Part shown: piece by piece, positions 1 through 8,251 of the stretch
Layout: the number at the start of each line of letters is the position of its first letter
Numbering within the stretch: position 1 is the stretch's first letter
From: Roseomonas sp.
Lineage (GTDB): Bacteria; Pseudomonadota; Alphaproteobacteria; Acetobacterales; Acetobacteraceae
DNA length: 32,668 bases
Reading direction: 5' to 3'
Assembly (NCBI GenBank): GCA_020249865.1
Contig: JADCEV010000125.1
Coordinates: 1-32,668, forward strand
Position numbers and translations under genes: made by a program
The notes under the pieces: generated by a model
What the model was told of the DNA's origin: nothing
Database searches by the model: none
Seen by the model: the letters and a program-made list of their open reading frames with translations, nothing else

Positions 1-578
1 TGGCCGAACCCCATGGCGTAACGCCTGGGCAGGATGATCTTTCCTTCTACCCTTTGCTGTATTGGCCTATCCTGCCCGATGCGCCGACCCCAAGCGCGCA
101 AGCTGCTGCGGCGCTGAATGATTTCATGCGCCAGGGCGGCATTATCCTGATGGATACGCGCGATCAGGGCTCGGGCGAGGGCATGGCGACCAGCGCGCGC
201 GCGGCACTGCGCCGCGTGACGCGGGATTTGGCGATCCCGCCGCTGATGCCGGTGCCGGAAGACCATGTGCTGAACCGCGCCTTTTATTTGCTGAATGAAT
301 TGCCGGGGCGGTTTGCCGGCGGGCAGGTTTGGGTGGCGCGCGATCAGGACCGCGCCAATGACAGCGTGAGCCCGGTGATCTTGGGCGGGCATGATTGGGC
401 GGCAGCCTGGGCGATGGACCGCAATGGCCAGCACCCGCATGCCACTATCCCCGGCGGGGCGCGGCAACGCGTGCTGGCCTATCGTTTCGGGACCAATCTG
501 GTGATGTATGCGCTGACCGGGAACTACAAGGGCGATCAGGTGCATGTGCCGGCGATATTGGAGCGGTTGGGGAATTGA
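1..578 (+). CDS. DUF4159 domain protein, 3' end only
   Basis: The reading frame is open from the left edge (first whole codon at base 3) to a TGA at 576-578, so only about the last 190 residues are present. The visible part begins AEPHGV, followed by LSFYPLLYWPI, then an MDTRD strand, a PPLMPVPEDH segment and AFYLLNELPGRFAGG, which I recognise as the conserved DUF4159 region. In alphaproteobacteria such proteins usually have N-terminal membrane segments and are encoded behind a MoxR ATPase and a DUF58 protein; those would lie outside the window. No biochemical role is established for the family as far as I know. A short GC hairpin (579-583 with 596-600) follows the stop directly. The identity is fairly secure; function is unknown. 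Confidence 0.8.
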   Translation, partial: AEPHGVTPGQDDLSFYPLLYWPILPDAPTPSAQAAAALNDFMRQGGIILMDTRDQGSGEGMATSARAALRRVTRDLAIPPLMPVPEDHVLNRAFYLLNELPGRFAGGQVWVARDQDRANDSVSPVILGGHDWAAAWAMDRNGQHPHATIPGGARQRVLAYRFGTNLVMYALTGNYKGDQVHVPAILERLGN

Positions 579-642
579 GGGGCACGCGTTTCAGCGCCCC
601 CCGCCATCAGCGTTAGTCTTTGCTATTTCGAGATGCTTACGA

Positions 643-714
643 CCGCCGAAGGCGGGCGCGAGCCCGAATGGGCGACGCCGCTTATGCGGCGAAGCCAAGC
701 GCGCGGAGGCGCGC
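643..714. repeat. Run of four short perfect hairpins, REP-like
   Basis: Between two converging genes lie four consecutive small palindromes: CCGCC/GGCGG at 643-655, GCCC/GGGC at 662-673, CGCCGC/GCGGCG at 676-691 and GCGCGC/GCGCGC at 699-714, with loops of 3-4 bases. A fifth hairpin (729-748) follows. Such clustering resembles REP/BIME-type intergenic repeats, but no second copy is seen in this window, so the repeat status is inferred. Confidence 0.4.
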
Positions 715-728
715 GCCGGCGTTTGAGG

Positions 729-748
729 GCGGATCGGTCACGGTCCGC
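729..748 (-). terminator. Hairpin after the AapJ-like gene
   Basis: An 8-bp stem (one G-T pair) with a 4-base loop lies 7 bases beyond the stop codon of the minus-strand gene ending at 756. There is no U-tract on either strand, so it is a terminator only by position and stem strength. Confidence 0.4.
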
Positions 749-755
749 ACAATGA

Positions 756-1778
756 TCAACGAATAGGCGGCGCGTACATCAATCCGCCACGCGTCCACAA
801 ATCATTCAAGCCGCGCGGCAGGCCAATCGGTGAGCCCTTGCCAAGATTGCGCTCAAAAATCTCGCCATAATTGCCGACCGCCTTGATGGCGTTATAGGCC
901 CAGCGCCGATCAATTCCCATCAGCGGCCCGTGATCACCCGAAACGCCAAGCAAGCGGCGGATGGAAGGGTTCGGGCTAGTCAGCATCTGATCCACATTGG
1001 CTTGCGTGACGCCCAGTTCCTCGGCCTCGATCAGCGCAAAAACCGTCCAACGCACGATATCGAAGAACTGGTCATCGCCATGGCGCACCGCCGGCGCCAA
1101 AGGTTCCTTTGAGATGATATCGGGCAGCACCACATGCTCGGCCGGGTTGCGCAGCGCGCTACGGATGCCGGCAAGCTGGGAGGCATCGGTGGAATAGGCA
1201 TCGCAGCGCCCGTTATTGTAGGCGTTGCGCGTTTCCTCATTCTGTTCGAACACCAGGGGCTGGATGCGCGTATTGGTGGTACGTGCCCAGTCCGCCAGGT
1301 TCAATTCATTGGTGGTGCCGGCAGTGACGCAAATCGTCGCCCCCGCCAGATCGGTGGCGCGCTTGGCGCCGGTGGCGACCCGCACCATGAAGCCCTGGCC
1401 ATCATAGAAATTGACGGCCGTGAAATTAAGCCCATTCGCGGTATCGCGCGTATGCGACCAGGTGGTGGTGCGAGAGAGCATATCCACCTGCCCCGATTGC
1501 AAGGCAGGCAGGCGCGCCTGGGAAGACAGCACCACCCAGCGCACCTTATTGGCATCACCCAGAATGGCGGCGGCGACCGCGCGGCAGGTATCGGCATCAA
1601 GCCCGCGATTGACGCCTTGGCTATCAATCACACCAAAGCCAGGCGCGCCCGGATGCGCGCCGCAAATCAGCGCATCGCGCGCGCGAATGGCGGCGACGGT
1701 CGGGCCTTGTTGCACCGGTTGCGCAAAAGCCGGCAGCGCGGCGAGCAGGCCGGCGGCAAGCAGGAATTTGGCTTTCAT
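756..1778 (-). CDS. Amino-acid ABC transporter substrate-binding protein, AapJ/BztA type
   Basis: The 340-residue product should be a periplasmic binding protein for general L-amino acids. The start chosen is the ATG at 1776-1778: it follows a strong GGAGG site and opens a classical signal peptide (MKAKFLLAAGLLAALPAFA, cleavage near residue 19). Family features are an early CGAHPGAPGF segment, a DADTCRAVAAA block, GATICVTAGTT and RCDAYSTDASQL, with cysteines placed as in AapJ-like proteins. Frames upstream of this ATG overlap the TRAP permease and are not credible. Only 19 bases separate it from the TRAP permease stop, so it is probably the third gene of that operon. No AapQ, AapM or AapP partner is in the window; it either serves permeases elsewhere or has been drawn into the TRAP system. 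Confidence 0.88.
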   Translation of the reverse strand: MKAKFLLAAGLLAALPAFAQPVQQGPTVAAIRARDALICGAHPGAPGFGVIDSQGVNRGLDADTCRAVAAAILGDANKVRWVVLSSQARLPALQSGQVDMLSRTTTWSHTRDTANGLNFTAVNFYDGQGFMVRVATGAKRATDLAGATICVTAGTTNELNLADWARTTNTRIQPLVFEQNEETRNAYNNGRCDAYSTDASQLAGIRSALRNPAEHVVLPDIISKEPLAPAVRHGDDQFFDIVRWTVFALIEAEELGVTQANVDQMLTSPNPSIRRLLGVSGDHGPLMGIDRRWAYNAIKAVGNYGEIFERNLGKGSPIGLPRGLNDLWTRGGLMYAPPIR

Positions 1779-1797
1779 GATGATCCTCCAGGATTGG

Positions 1798-3696
1798 TTA
1801 TGTTGACACGGGCGCTGGCTTGCTGAGGCGCTGCCACAGGGCAACGCCACAAAGCACGCCAAGTGCCAGCAATAGTCGCTGCGTATCAGGCAGCAGGTGC
1901 AAGAAGGCCGCCGCGAGGCCGACCAGACCCATGGCCCAGCGCAAGACCCAGCCCATTGGGCGCAATAAATACCCCGCATAAGCCGATGTAATCAGCGTGA
2001 GTGCCGAAAGCTGAATGAGTGTCGCGGTCGCGATATCAAAAAAACTGCCGCGCAGCATGATCCCCGGATCATAGATGAAGGCAAAGCCCACGGTGAAACC
2101 GGCAATGCCAAAGCGCGAGGCATGGACACTCGCAATTGTCGGGCTTGCCTTGGCGATGGCAGCAGCGGCGAAGGCGGCCGCGGCAACAGGTGGCGTCGCA
2201 TCCGCGATCACCGCAAAATAGAACACAAACAGATGCGCTTGCAGCACATCAATGCCAAGCGGTCGGCCCAATTCCAAAACCTGCGGCACACCAATCGCCG
2301 CCGCGATGATGTAAGATGGCGTGGTCGGGATGCCGAGGCCGAGCACCAGCACCGTCACACAAAGCAGCACCAGCAACAGCGCCAGATTGCCCGCCGACAA
2401 ATCCTTGATGATACCGCCAAAGGCCACCACCATGCCGGTGGCCGTAAGTGCCGAGACCACCACGCCCGCCCCCGCGATGGAAACCGCGAGCGGCGCCATG
2501 GTGAAGCCAGCATCGGCAAAACTATCCAGAATGCGCCGCCAGCCCATGCGCGTGCGCGCGCGCAGCAACGAAACACCAATCATCGCCAAAGTGGAACAGA
2601 AAGCGGCGTAATTGCCGCTCCAGCGTTCTGTCATCAGATAGACCAGTAAGCCGATCGGTAGCACGAGATGCACATCCTGCAGCACCTCACGCCACGCAGG
2701 AATATCCTTGAGCGCCATGGGTTCGATGCCGAGCTTCTTCGCCTCAAAATGCACTGCGGCCAGGATCGCGAAGTAATACATCACCGCGCCAATCGCCGCC
2801 GCGATGATGATATCGCCATAGGGGATATTGGTGATCTCAGCCATCACGAAGGCGGCCGCACCCATGACGGGCGGCATCAACGCGCCACCCACGGAAGCCG
2901 CACTTTCAATGCCGGCCGCAACCGCCGGGCGGTAACCCACGCGCATCATCAGCGGAATGGTCATCGCCCCGGTGGTAATCACATTTGATACTGACGACCC
3001 GCTCATGGTGCCGAAAAGTCCTGAGGTGACAACAGCAACCTTGGCCGGCCCGCCGCTATAGCGCCCGGCAACTGCGGCGCCGAGATTGGAAAACAATCGC
3101 CCCGTACCGCTGCCCTGCATGAAGGCACCAAACAGGATAAAGACGGCGATGGTGGTCGCGACAATGCCTGTCAGCGGGCCATAGACGCCGCCCGCTGTTG
3201 GCACCAGCCAGGCGGCTTCAATGATCTCATTCAATTTGAAATTGCGCGTATTCAGCACACCCGGCAGATGGTGGCCGATGAACATGTAAAGCAGGCAGCC
3301 CGCCACCATCCAGGCCAGCCCGGGTTCCACCGCGCGGCGGATCGCTTCCAGCATTGTCACCAGGCAGATGATGCCAAGGGTCAGCATCAGCGGCGTGAAG
3401 GGGTCCACATATTCCATGCGGTCATTCACCGCGCCCGCATGCACGAAAACCCAAAAATGCGGCGCGGCAGCGGCCAATGCCCAAAGCCAATCGAACAGGC
3501 TTGGCCGGTGCTTGGGTGAGTGCTTCTGAAACGCCGGATAAAGCAGGAAAAGCGGCGGCGTGAAGACCAGCAGATGGAGGCTCCGCATTTCGATCGGCTC
3601 CGGAAATCCGAAGCCGCCGAAATAAAGATGCAACGCCGCCCATCCCGCCATCCAAAGCGTGATGGCGCTTTTCAACCACCCATCAAGCGCGCGCAT
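1798..3696 (-). CDS. TRAP transporter, fused 4TM/12TM permease (TAXI type)
   Basis: The 632-residue polytopic membrane protein is the fused small (DctQ-like) and large (DctM-like) permease of a TAXI-TRAP uptake system, driven by an ion gradient rather than ATP. The N-terminal third holds the short 4-helix part. From about residue 160 the DctM-like part begins, with glycine-rich loops such as FGTMSGSSVSNV, ESAASVGGALMPPVMGAAAF and LGLGIPTTPSYI. These loops are typical of fused TRAP permeases. The ATG at 3694-3696 follows an AAGGTAGG site. It lies 35 bases behind the TAXI binding protein gene and 19 bases ahead of the ABC-type binding protein. The substrate is unknown; TAXI systems are mostly assigned to organic acids or amino acids. 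Confidence 0.93.
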   Translation of the reverse strand: MRALDGWLKSAITLWMAGWAALHLYFGGFGFPEPIEMRSLHLLVFTPPLFLLYPAFQKHSPKHRPSLFDWLWALAAAAPHFWVFVHAGAVNDRMEYVDPFTPLMLTLGIICLVTMLEAIRRAVEPGLAWMVAGCLLYMFIGHHLPGVLNTRNFKLNEIIEAAWLVPTAGGVYGPLTGIVATTIAVFILFGAFMQGSGTGRLFSNLGAAVAGRYSGGPAKVAVVTSGLFGTMSGSSVSNVITTGAMTIPLMMRVGYRPAVAAGIESAASVGGALMPPVMGAAAFVMAEITNIPYGDIIIAAAIGAVMYYFAILAAVHFEAKKLGIEPMALKDIPAWREVLQDVHLVLPIGLLVYLMTERWSGNYAAFCSTLAMIGVSLLRARTRMGWRRILDSFADAGFTMAPLAVSIAGAGVVVSALTATGMVVAFGGIIKDLSAGNLALLLVLLCVTVLVLGLGIPTTPSYIIAAAIGVPQVLELGRPLGIDVLQAHLFVFYFAVIADATPPVAAAAFAAAAIAKASPTIASVHASRFGIAGFTVGFAFIYDPGIMLRGSFFDIATATLIQLSALTLITSAYAGYLLRPMGWVLRWAMGLVGLAAAFLHLLPDTQRLLLALGVLCGVALWQRLSKPAPVST

Positions 3697-3731
3697 GGCG
3701 TGCCTACCTTATAGCCAGCGCGGTAGCTTCA

Positions 3732-4721
3732 TCATGCAGGCGGATTGACGCCGGCTTCGCGGAAGGCGCGCACCGCACCACCCGCCAGGGGCACGCCACG
3801 ATATTGCACGGATTTCGCAGGGTCCCAGGCACCCATGCTGGCATGGATGGAAATCAGCCTTTGCCCGCGATTGCGGATCAGGGTGCGCGTTATCCGCAAG
3901 GTCACATCATCCGGAACGCTTTCATGCACCAGGATCACGCTATCCATTGTGGTCACCGGCACATCGCCGGTCATGAGCGCGGGATAGGTCCCCCCCGGCA
4001 GGATACCCTGCGCATAGGCATATTGGCTTTGCAGATGGTCGCGCACATCCTGCGGGAAGGCGACCATATGCCCGCCGCGCCGACCTTGCGCGATTTCGGT
4101 GAAAATCGCTGCCGGGCGCGCCAGTGCGGCGTAAAGGTAATCCACCTGCCCATCATTATAGGCTGCCGCGATATCGGCATAGGAGCCATTCAAATAGCGC
4201 CCACCTTCCGCCCTGATCTTGTCCGGACTGGTACCAAGGAAGCGCAGAATGCGTTGCAATGTCATTTCATCCGTGCTGCTGCGCTGCGGCGCTGCGATCT
4301 TGAGCCCGCGCTGCGTCAGGATGGCGCGCATATCCTCAGGCCCCGCGCCGCGATGGCGGAGGAAGTGATGTTCGGTGGGCGAATAGCCGGTGCCCAGGCA
4401 GCGCAGCCTTTCATGCTTGGCGTTATAGGGCTCGATCCCCTGCACGGCAGAGGCCGCAAAGGCATCAATCCCCCAACCGATCTGGGATTGGCCGTTATTG
4501 ATGCGCGTGGAATTGGCGAGGCCCCCACCAGGCACGACGCGGATTTGCAGATCAGGATTTTCCTCCCGGATCAGGGAAGAAAGCCCCGCCGCCATGGTGT
4601 ACCAGCCACCACCGACCGACCCCGCCACCCATTCCAGCGTGGTTTGCGCGGAAGCGGTGCGGATGAAGGGGGCGGCAAGCCCGGCGCCCAGCAGCAGGCG
4701 GCGTGAGGTTTGAAGCGTCAT
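3732..4721 (-). CDS. TAXI-family TRAP transporter solute-binding protein
   Basis: The 329-residue periplasmic protein captures the solute for the fused permease encoded next. The ATG at 4719-4721 is preceded by GGGAGAG and starts a signal with twin arginines (TSRRLLLGAGLAAPFIRTASA, cleavage near residue 25), possibly Tat-directed. The mature start WVAGSVGGGWYTMAAGLS and the later PGGGLANSTRINNGQSQIG are typical of TAXI proteins. An in-frame start at 4808 would add 29 residues in front of the signal and is less likely. It is the first gene of the minus-strand operon TAXI, TRAP permease, ABC-type binding protein. The gap to the divergent CBS gene (4722-4956) must hold promoters for both, but no convincing -35/-10 pair was found. 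Confidence 0.92.
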   Translation of the reverse strand: MTLQTSRRLLLGAGLAAPFIRTASAQTTLEWVAGSVGGGWYTMAAGLSSLIREENPDLQIRVVPGGGLANSTRINNGQSQIGWGIDAFAASAVQGIEPYNAKHERLRCLGTGYSPTEHHFLRHRGAGPEDMRAILTQRGLKIAAPQRSSTDEMTLQRILRFLGTSPDKIRAEGGRYLNGSYADIAAAYNDGQVDYLYAALARPAAIFTEIAQGRRGGHMVAFPQDVRDHLQSQYAYAQGILPGGTYPALMTGDVPVTTMDSVILVHESVPDDVTLRITRTLIRNRGQRLISIHASMGAWDPAKSVQYRGVPLAGGAVRAFREAGVNPPA

Positions 4722-4956
4722 GATGATCTCTCCCTGGTTCCATGAAGGAAACGGGCCGTTTTCCGGCGTTCCGGGGGAAGGCTGGCATGCGGGCGCGGGG
4801 CAAGGCAAGCGCCGATTACCGCCCGAAAGGGCTTATGCGGTGCGGCATCCCTCATCTCCCGGCGATTCAATGCTTGCGATTCCGGGACAAAGCGCTCAAA
4901 AGGCGCCAGAAGGATGAGGTGGGCTGGCAGAGTCTCGAAACAGGAGGCCTCCGGCC

Positions 4957-5400
4957 ATGACAATAGCAGCAGTTCTGCGGCAGAAAGGTAATGCCGCCAT
5001 CTCCGTCACCCCCGAAACGCCGGTCGTGGAAATCGCCCGCATTATGGCGGCGCGCCGCATCGGGGCCGTGCTGATCGTGACCGCGTCAGGTCAGGTCGCC
5101 GGCATCTTGAGTGAGCGCGATATCGTGAAAGCCGTCGCGGATCGGCGTAACGGCGTCCGGTGCCTGGCCGCAGAGGAAATCATGACGCGCGAAGTCATCA
5201 TGGTTGGGGCCGATACGCCGGTGGAAGCGGCGCTGGAGATCATGGATCAGGGCTATTTCCGGCATTTGCCGGTATGCGATTCGGATGGGTCCTTGCTTGG
5301 CATTGTCAGCATTCGCGATTTGGTGAAGTTCCGCTTCGCCAAGCAGGAACATGATGTTGAAGCGCTCAAGGCCTATGTGACCCGGAGTTTCATGCACTGA
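4957..5400 (+). CDS. CBS-pair domain protein
   Basis: A 147-residue soluble protein made almost entirely of two CBS motifs (about residues 10-65 and 75-130), which together form one Bateman module. Such modules bind adenosine nucleotides or similar ligands and usually regulate a partner. The first motif ends in GILSERDIVKAVADR and the second in GIVSIRDLVKFRF, the usual helix endings. The ATG is preceded by a perfect AGGAGG (4942-4947). The gene stands alone between a divergent transporter operon and a convergent pdxY, so context gives no partner. Function beyond ligand sensing cannot be assigned. Confidence 0.9.
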   Translation: MTIAAVLRQKGNAAISVTPETPVVEIARIMAARRIGAVLIVTASGQVAGILSERDIVKAVADRRNGVRCLAAEEIMTREVIMVGADTPVEAALEIMDQGYFRHLPVCDSDGSLLGIVSIRDLVKFRFAKQEHDVEALKAYVTRSFMH

Positions 5401-5410
5401 AGTAAGGGGG

Positions 5411-5442
5411 GGCGCTTCAGCACGCCTCCGCCCTGAAGCGCC
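5411..5442. terminator. Perfect 10-bp inverted repeat between converging genes
   Basis: GGCGCTTCAG (5411-5420) and CTGAAGCGCC (5433-5442) pair perfectly around a 12-base loop. The left arm contains the pdxY stop codon (5417-5419), and the CBS gene ends 10 bases before it. It could end transcription from both sides, but there is no U-tract. Confidence 0.45.
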
Positions 5443-6280
5443 GTGTCGGCGCGGTGATTTCCGCCTGCGCCGCCACCACCTGCAATTCACGCGCACCCGC
5501 CGCAAGCGTTTGGCTCAGCAGGCCGAAAATGCTGGAAGCGGCCGCTTCCAGCGTTGGCGCCACAGCGCCGCTTTGCAGGCGATGGAACAGGAATAGCGCG
5601 GCAATCGCATCGCCGGCGCCATTCACCGATAGCGGCAGCATCGGCGTACGCAAGCGCCAAAACCCGCCGCCCTCAGCCGCGAGCAATTCAATCTCATCCT
5701 CCCCGGTCGCTTCAGTGCGGAGCGAGGTCAGCAGCACAATCCGCGGCCCCTTGGCTTGCAGCGCGGTAATGGCGGCCTTGGCTTGCTCAAGGCTGGTGAT
5801 GGTCTGCCCGGTCAGCCATTCCAATTCGAATTGATTGGGGGTCGCGATATCGGCCGCCGGCAGCGCCTGGTCGCGCAGGAATTCCGGAATGCCGGGGCGG
5901 ACAAAAACGCCGCGCCCGGTATCGCCAATCACCGGATCGCAGCACCAAAGCGCCTTGGGATTGGCGGCCTTCACCTTGAGCGCGGCATCGCGCACCGCCG
6001 CACCAATTTCGGCCGAGCCCAAATAGCCCGACAGCACGGCATCGCAGCGGGGCAGCACACCCCTTTCTTCAATGCCCGTGACGCATTCGCCGATCAGATC
6101 AGCGCCAAAGACCTGGCCGCGCCAGGCGCCATAGCCGGTATGGTTGGAGAATTGCACCGTATGCACCCCCCAGACCTCCGCCCCCAGGCGCTGCAGGGGG
6201 AAGATGGCGCTGGCATTGCCGACATGGCCATAGGCGACCCAGGATTGGATGGAGAGGATATTGAGGCTCACGCGCGCCAT
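5417..6280 (-). CDS. pdxY: Pyridoxal kinase PdxY
   Basis: A 287-residue ribokinase-fold kinase of the vitamin B6 salvage pathway, phosphorylating pyridoxal to pyridoxal 5'-phosphate in the cytoplasm. Diagnostic segments are IQSWVAYGHVGN near the N-terminus, VQFSNHTGYG (43-51), DAVLSGYLGSAEIG (80-93), CDPVIGD (114-120) and the anion-hole motif GAGD (221-224) whose Asp is the catalytic base. The end, LQVVAAQAEI, also matches the PdxY family. The length is normal. The ATG at 6278-6280 has AAAGG almost touching it; a GTG at 6269-6271 would be better spaced, so the first three residues are uncertain. It converges with the CBS gene and diverges from rpmE. Confidence 0.93.
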   Translation of the reverse strand: MARVSLNILSIQSWVAYGHVGNASAIFPLQRLGAEVWGVHTVQFSNHTGYGAWRGQVFGADLIGECVTGIEERGVLPRCDAVLSGYLGSAEIGAAVRDAALKVKAANPKALWCCDPVIGDTGRGVFVRPGIPEFLRDQALPAADIATPNQFELEWLTGQTITSLEQAKAAITALQAKGPRIVLLTSLRTEATGEDEIELLAAEGGGFWRLRTPMLPLSVNGAGDAIAALFLFHRLQSGAVAPTLEAAASSIFGLLSQTLAAGARELQVVAAQAEITAPTRRFRAEAC

Positions 6281-6340
6281 ACCTTTGCGATACCGGGGCC
6301 GAACCCTTGGCCCTGTGCGCGGCCCCGGTCAACCACTGGC

Positions 6341-6369
6341 TTGCCTTGGCCGGGCCGATCCCCTATAGC
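6341..6369 (+). promoter_or_regulatory. Candidate sigma-70-type promoter of rpmE
   Basis: TTGCCT (6341-6346) and TATAGC (6364-6369) are separated by exactly 17 bases and lie about 58 bases before the rpmE ATG. This is a reasonable match to the housekeeping consensus; no experimental support. Confidence 0.4.
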
Positions 6370-6426
6370 CCCCGCTCCCCAGGCGGCCGGTCGGCATCGG
6401 CGGCCCATTTTTTGTGAGCATGCGCC

Positions 6427-6657
6427 ATGAAGACCGATATCCATCCCGATTATCATGAGATCAACATCATCATGACCGACGGGACCGAGTTCAAGACCCG
6501 TTCCTGCTATGGCAAGCCGGGCGATACCATTCGCTTGGACATTGACCCGAAGTCGCACCCTGCCTGGACCGGCCAGCAGCGCATCATTGACACGGGCGGC
6601 CAGATCGCAAAGTTCAACAAGCGCTTCGCCGGCATTGGCGCGCGCAAGAAGGACTGA
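6427..6657 (+). CDS. rpmE: 50S ribosomal protein bL31
   Basis: A 76-residue ribosomal protein of the large subunit, full length for the family. The start [12 protein letters not shown] and the end [13 protein letters not shown] are clear bL31 signatures. The zinc-binding cysteine pairs of the E. coli type are absent (Met16 and Asp18 stand where that type has cysteines, and the only Cys is at 27), so this is the zinc-independent form common in alphaproteobacteria. It is a single-gene unit with its own candidate promoter (6341-6369) and a good intrinsic terminator (6738-6766). Confidence 0.96.
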   Translation: MKTDIHPDYHEINIIMTDGTEFKTRSCYGKPGDTIRLDIDPKSHPAWTGQQRIIDTGGQIAKFNKRFAGIGARKKD

Positions 6658-6737
6658 AAGCCGCCAATCGCGGCGTTGGCATCGTGGCCCGCACAATCGG
6701 GTCACGCATTCCCGCGCAAGGCGGGCATGCGAATAAG

Positions 6738-6766
6738 GCCCGGCTATCGCTGGGCTTTTTCTTTTT
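6738..6766 (+). terminator. Intrinsic terminator of rpmE
   Basis: A 7-bp stem GCCCGGC/GCTGGGC (6738-6744 with 6749-6755, one G-T pair) with a TATC loop is followed by TTTTTCTTTTT. This is the only textbook rho-independent terminator in the window. Read on the minus strand the same hairpin is followed by a weaker T-rich stretch and may also end the tRNA transcript. Confidence 0.85.
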
Positions 6767-6784
6767 CGGCTGTTCAGGAGAACT

Positions 6785-6860
<76 letters not shown>

Positions 6861-6875
6861 GCACCAAGGCGGCGG

Positions 6876-6904
6876 TGAGTGCCCCAGGCTGGCGGCAAAG
6901 TCAA
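6876..6904 (-). promoter_or_regulatory. Candidate promoter of the tRNA-Ala gene
   Basis: On the minus strand TTGACT (6904-6899) is followed after 17 bases by CACTCA (6881-6876), 15 bases before the first tRNA base. The -35 is strong and the -10 weak, a pattern plausible for alphaproteobacterial stable-RNA promoters. Confidence 0.35.
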
Positions 6905-6957
6905 GGCAGTGCCAAGGCATCAGTTTCACCCCGGATCATCCTTCCACAACAGGGGCC

Positions 6958-6986
6958 TTGCAGCCTGAACCCTTCTTCAAGATATA
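6958..6986 (+). promoter_or_regulatory. Candidate promoter of the YggT-folD unit
   Basis: TTGCAG (6958-6963) and GATATA (6981-6986) with a 17-base spacer lie about 60 bases before the YggT ATG. The -10 match is modest. Confidence 0.3.
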
Positions 6987-7047
6987 GGGGCTAATCCTTC
7001 CGGGCCGCGAAGCTGCGCGGCAGCGCCCGGGGGCGGCAGGAGGCTTC

Positions 7048-7353
7048 ATGCACGCGTTATTCTGGCTGGTTGACACGGCGCTCAGCCTTTTTGTGTGGGC
7101 GCTGATTATCGGGGCGGTGGTGTCGCTGCTGATTGCCTTCAATGTGCTGGATACGCGCAACCGCGCGGTCTGGGCGATTGCGGATTTTTTCCATCGGCTG
7201 ACCGAACCGGCGTTACGGCCCATCCGGCGCTTCATTCCCAATCTGGGCGGTATTGATATCTCGCCCGTCATTCTGATCCTGTTGTTGCAGGCGGCGCGTA
7301 TTCTGCTGGCGGAAATCCAATACGGGCTTTTGGGCAGCAGCTTTGGCCGATAA
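7048..7353 (+). CDS. YggT family membrane protein
   Basis: A 101-residue inner-membrane protein with two hydrophobic segments (about residues 5-32 and 68-90) separated by a basic, proline-containing loop. The motif LTEPALRPIRRFIPNLGGIDISPV is the YggT family signature. The role is poorly defined; family members are linked to osmotic stress and cell-envelope or division processes. ATG follows AGGAGG at 7038-7043. The gap to folD is 42 bases, so the two are probably cotranscribed. Confidence 0.9.
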   Translation: MHALFWLVDTALSLFVWALIIGAVVSLLIAFNVLDTRNRAVWAIADFFHRLTEPALRPIRRFIPNLGGIDISPVILILLLQAARILLAEIQYGLLGSSFGR

Positions 7354-7395
7354 CGGCGCCTCGGCGCTTCCCTCCCCAAGGATCAAGGCCCTGGC

Positions 7396-8238
7396 ATGAC
7401 CGCACGTATTCTTGATGGCAAGGCGCTTGGCGCAAGGCTCCGCGCCGGTTTGGCCCAGCGTATCGCTGGGCTTTCCTTCAAGCCCGGCCTGCGCGTGGTG
7501 CGCGTGGGTGATGACCCCGCGAGCGGCGTTTATGTCCGCAACAAGGACCGCGCGGCGGCGGAGGCAGGGTTTGACAGTGCCACCCTCCATTTGCCCGAAA
7601 GCACCAGCGAAGCTGCCCTTTTGGCCGAAATCGCGCGGCTGAATGCCGACCCGGCCGTGGATGGCATTCTGGTGCAGCTTCCCCTGCCCGGCCATATCCG
7701 GGCCGAGGCCGCGATTGCCGCGGTGGACCCGGCCAAGGATGTGGATGGCTTCCATCCGCTCAATGCCGGGCGGCTTGCGGCCGGGGATCCCGGCTTGGTG
7801 CCCTGCACCCCGCGCGGGGTGATGCACCTGCTGGCGGAAACGGGCGTGGCGCTACGCGGTGCGCGGGCCCTGGTGCTGGGGCGGTCACAGATTGTCGGGC
7901 GGCCCATGGCGCAATTGCTCTTGGGGGCGGATTGCACCGTGACCATCGCCCATTCCCGCACGCGGGATCTACCGGCGGAATGCCGTCGCGCGGAAATCCT
8001 GGTGGCGGCGGCAGGTCGGCCGGAAATGGTGCGCGGCGATTGGATTGCCCCCGGTGCGGTGGTGATTGATGTCGGCATTAATCGCCTGCCCGACGGCAAG
8101 CTGGTGGGTGATGTCGCCTATGCCGAGGCTTTGGGCCATGCGGGGGCCATAACGCCTGTCCCCGGCGGTGTCGGCCCCATGACCATTGCCTGCCTGTTGG
8201 AAAATACGCTGGAAGCGGCGCTGGCGCGGCGGGGGTAG
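7396..8238 (+). CDS. folD: Methylenetetrahydrofolate dehydrogenase / cyclohydrolase
   Basis: A 280-residue bifunctional cytoplasmic enzyme that oxidises 5,10-methylene-THF with NADP and hydrolyses the methenyl product to 10-formyl-THF for purine and formyl-Met-tRNA synthesis. The catalytic YVRNK is at residues 46-50 (Tyr46, Lys50). The [10 protein letters not shown] strand, a nucleotide-binding loop in [16 protein letters not shown], and the C-terminal [18 protein letters not shown] are all intact. The length is normal. It converges with the HAD gene with only 3 bases between the stop codons. Confidence 0.97.
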   Translation: MTARILDGKALGARLRAGLAQRIAGLSFKPGLRVVRVGDDPASGVYVRNKDRAAAEAGFDSATLHLPESTSEAALLAEIARLNADPAVDGILVQLPLPGHIRAEAAIAAVDPAKDVDGFHPLNAGRLAAGDPGLVPCTPRGVMHLLAETGVALRGARALVLGRSQIVGRPMAQLLLGADCTVTIAHSRTRDLPAECRRAEILVAAAGRPEMVRGDWIAPGAVVIDVGINRLPDGKLVGDVAYAEALGHAGAITPVPGGVGPMTIACLLENTLEAALARRG

Positions 8239-8251
8239 CGCCTACCAGCGC
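8218..8251. terminator. Nested inverted repeats over the folD/HAD stop codons
   Basis: GCGCTGG (8218-8224) pairs with CCAGCGC (8245-8251), and inside it GGTAG/CTACC (8234-8238 with 8242-8246) is centred on the two stop codons. It might end both convergent transcripts, but there is no U-tract and the inner loop has only three bases. Terminator function is inferred from position. Confidence 0.3.

Noticed and set aside
544-726. A 60-codon frame through the hairpin cluster after the DUF4159 gene
   Set aside because: It overlaps the end of the DUF4159 gene and the translation only reflects the palindromic repeats; no ribosome site.
1134-1826. A 230-codon plus-strand frame opposite the AapJ-like gene
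   Set aside because: It is a shadow of the binding-protein gene; the translation shows no family resemblance.
3804-4706. A 300-codon plus-strand frame opposite the TAXI binding protein
   Set aside because: It is antisense to a well supported gene, with no domain and no separate ribosome site.
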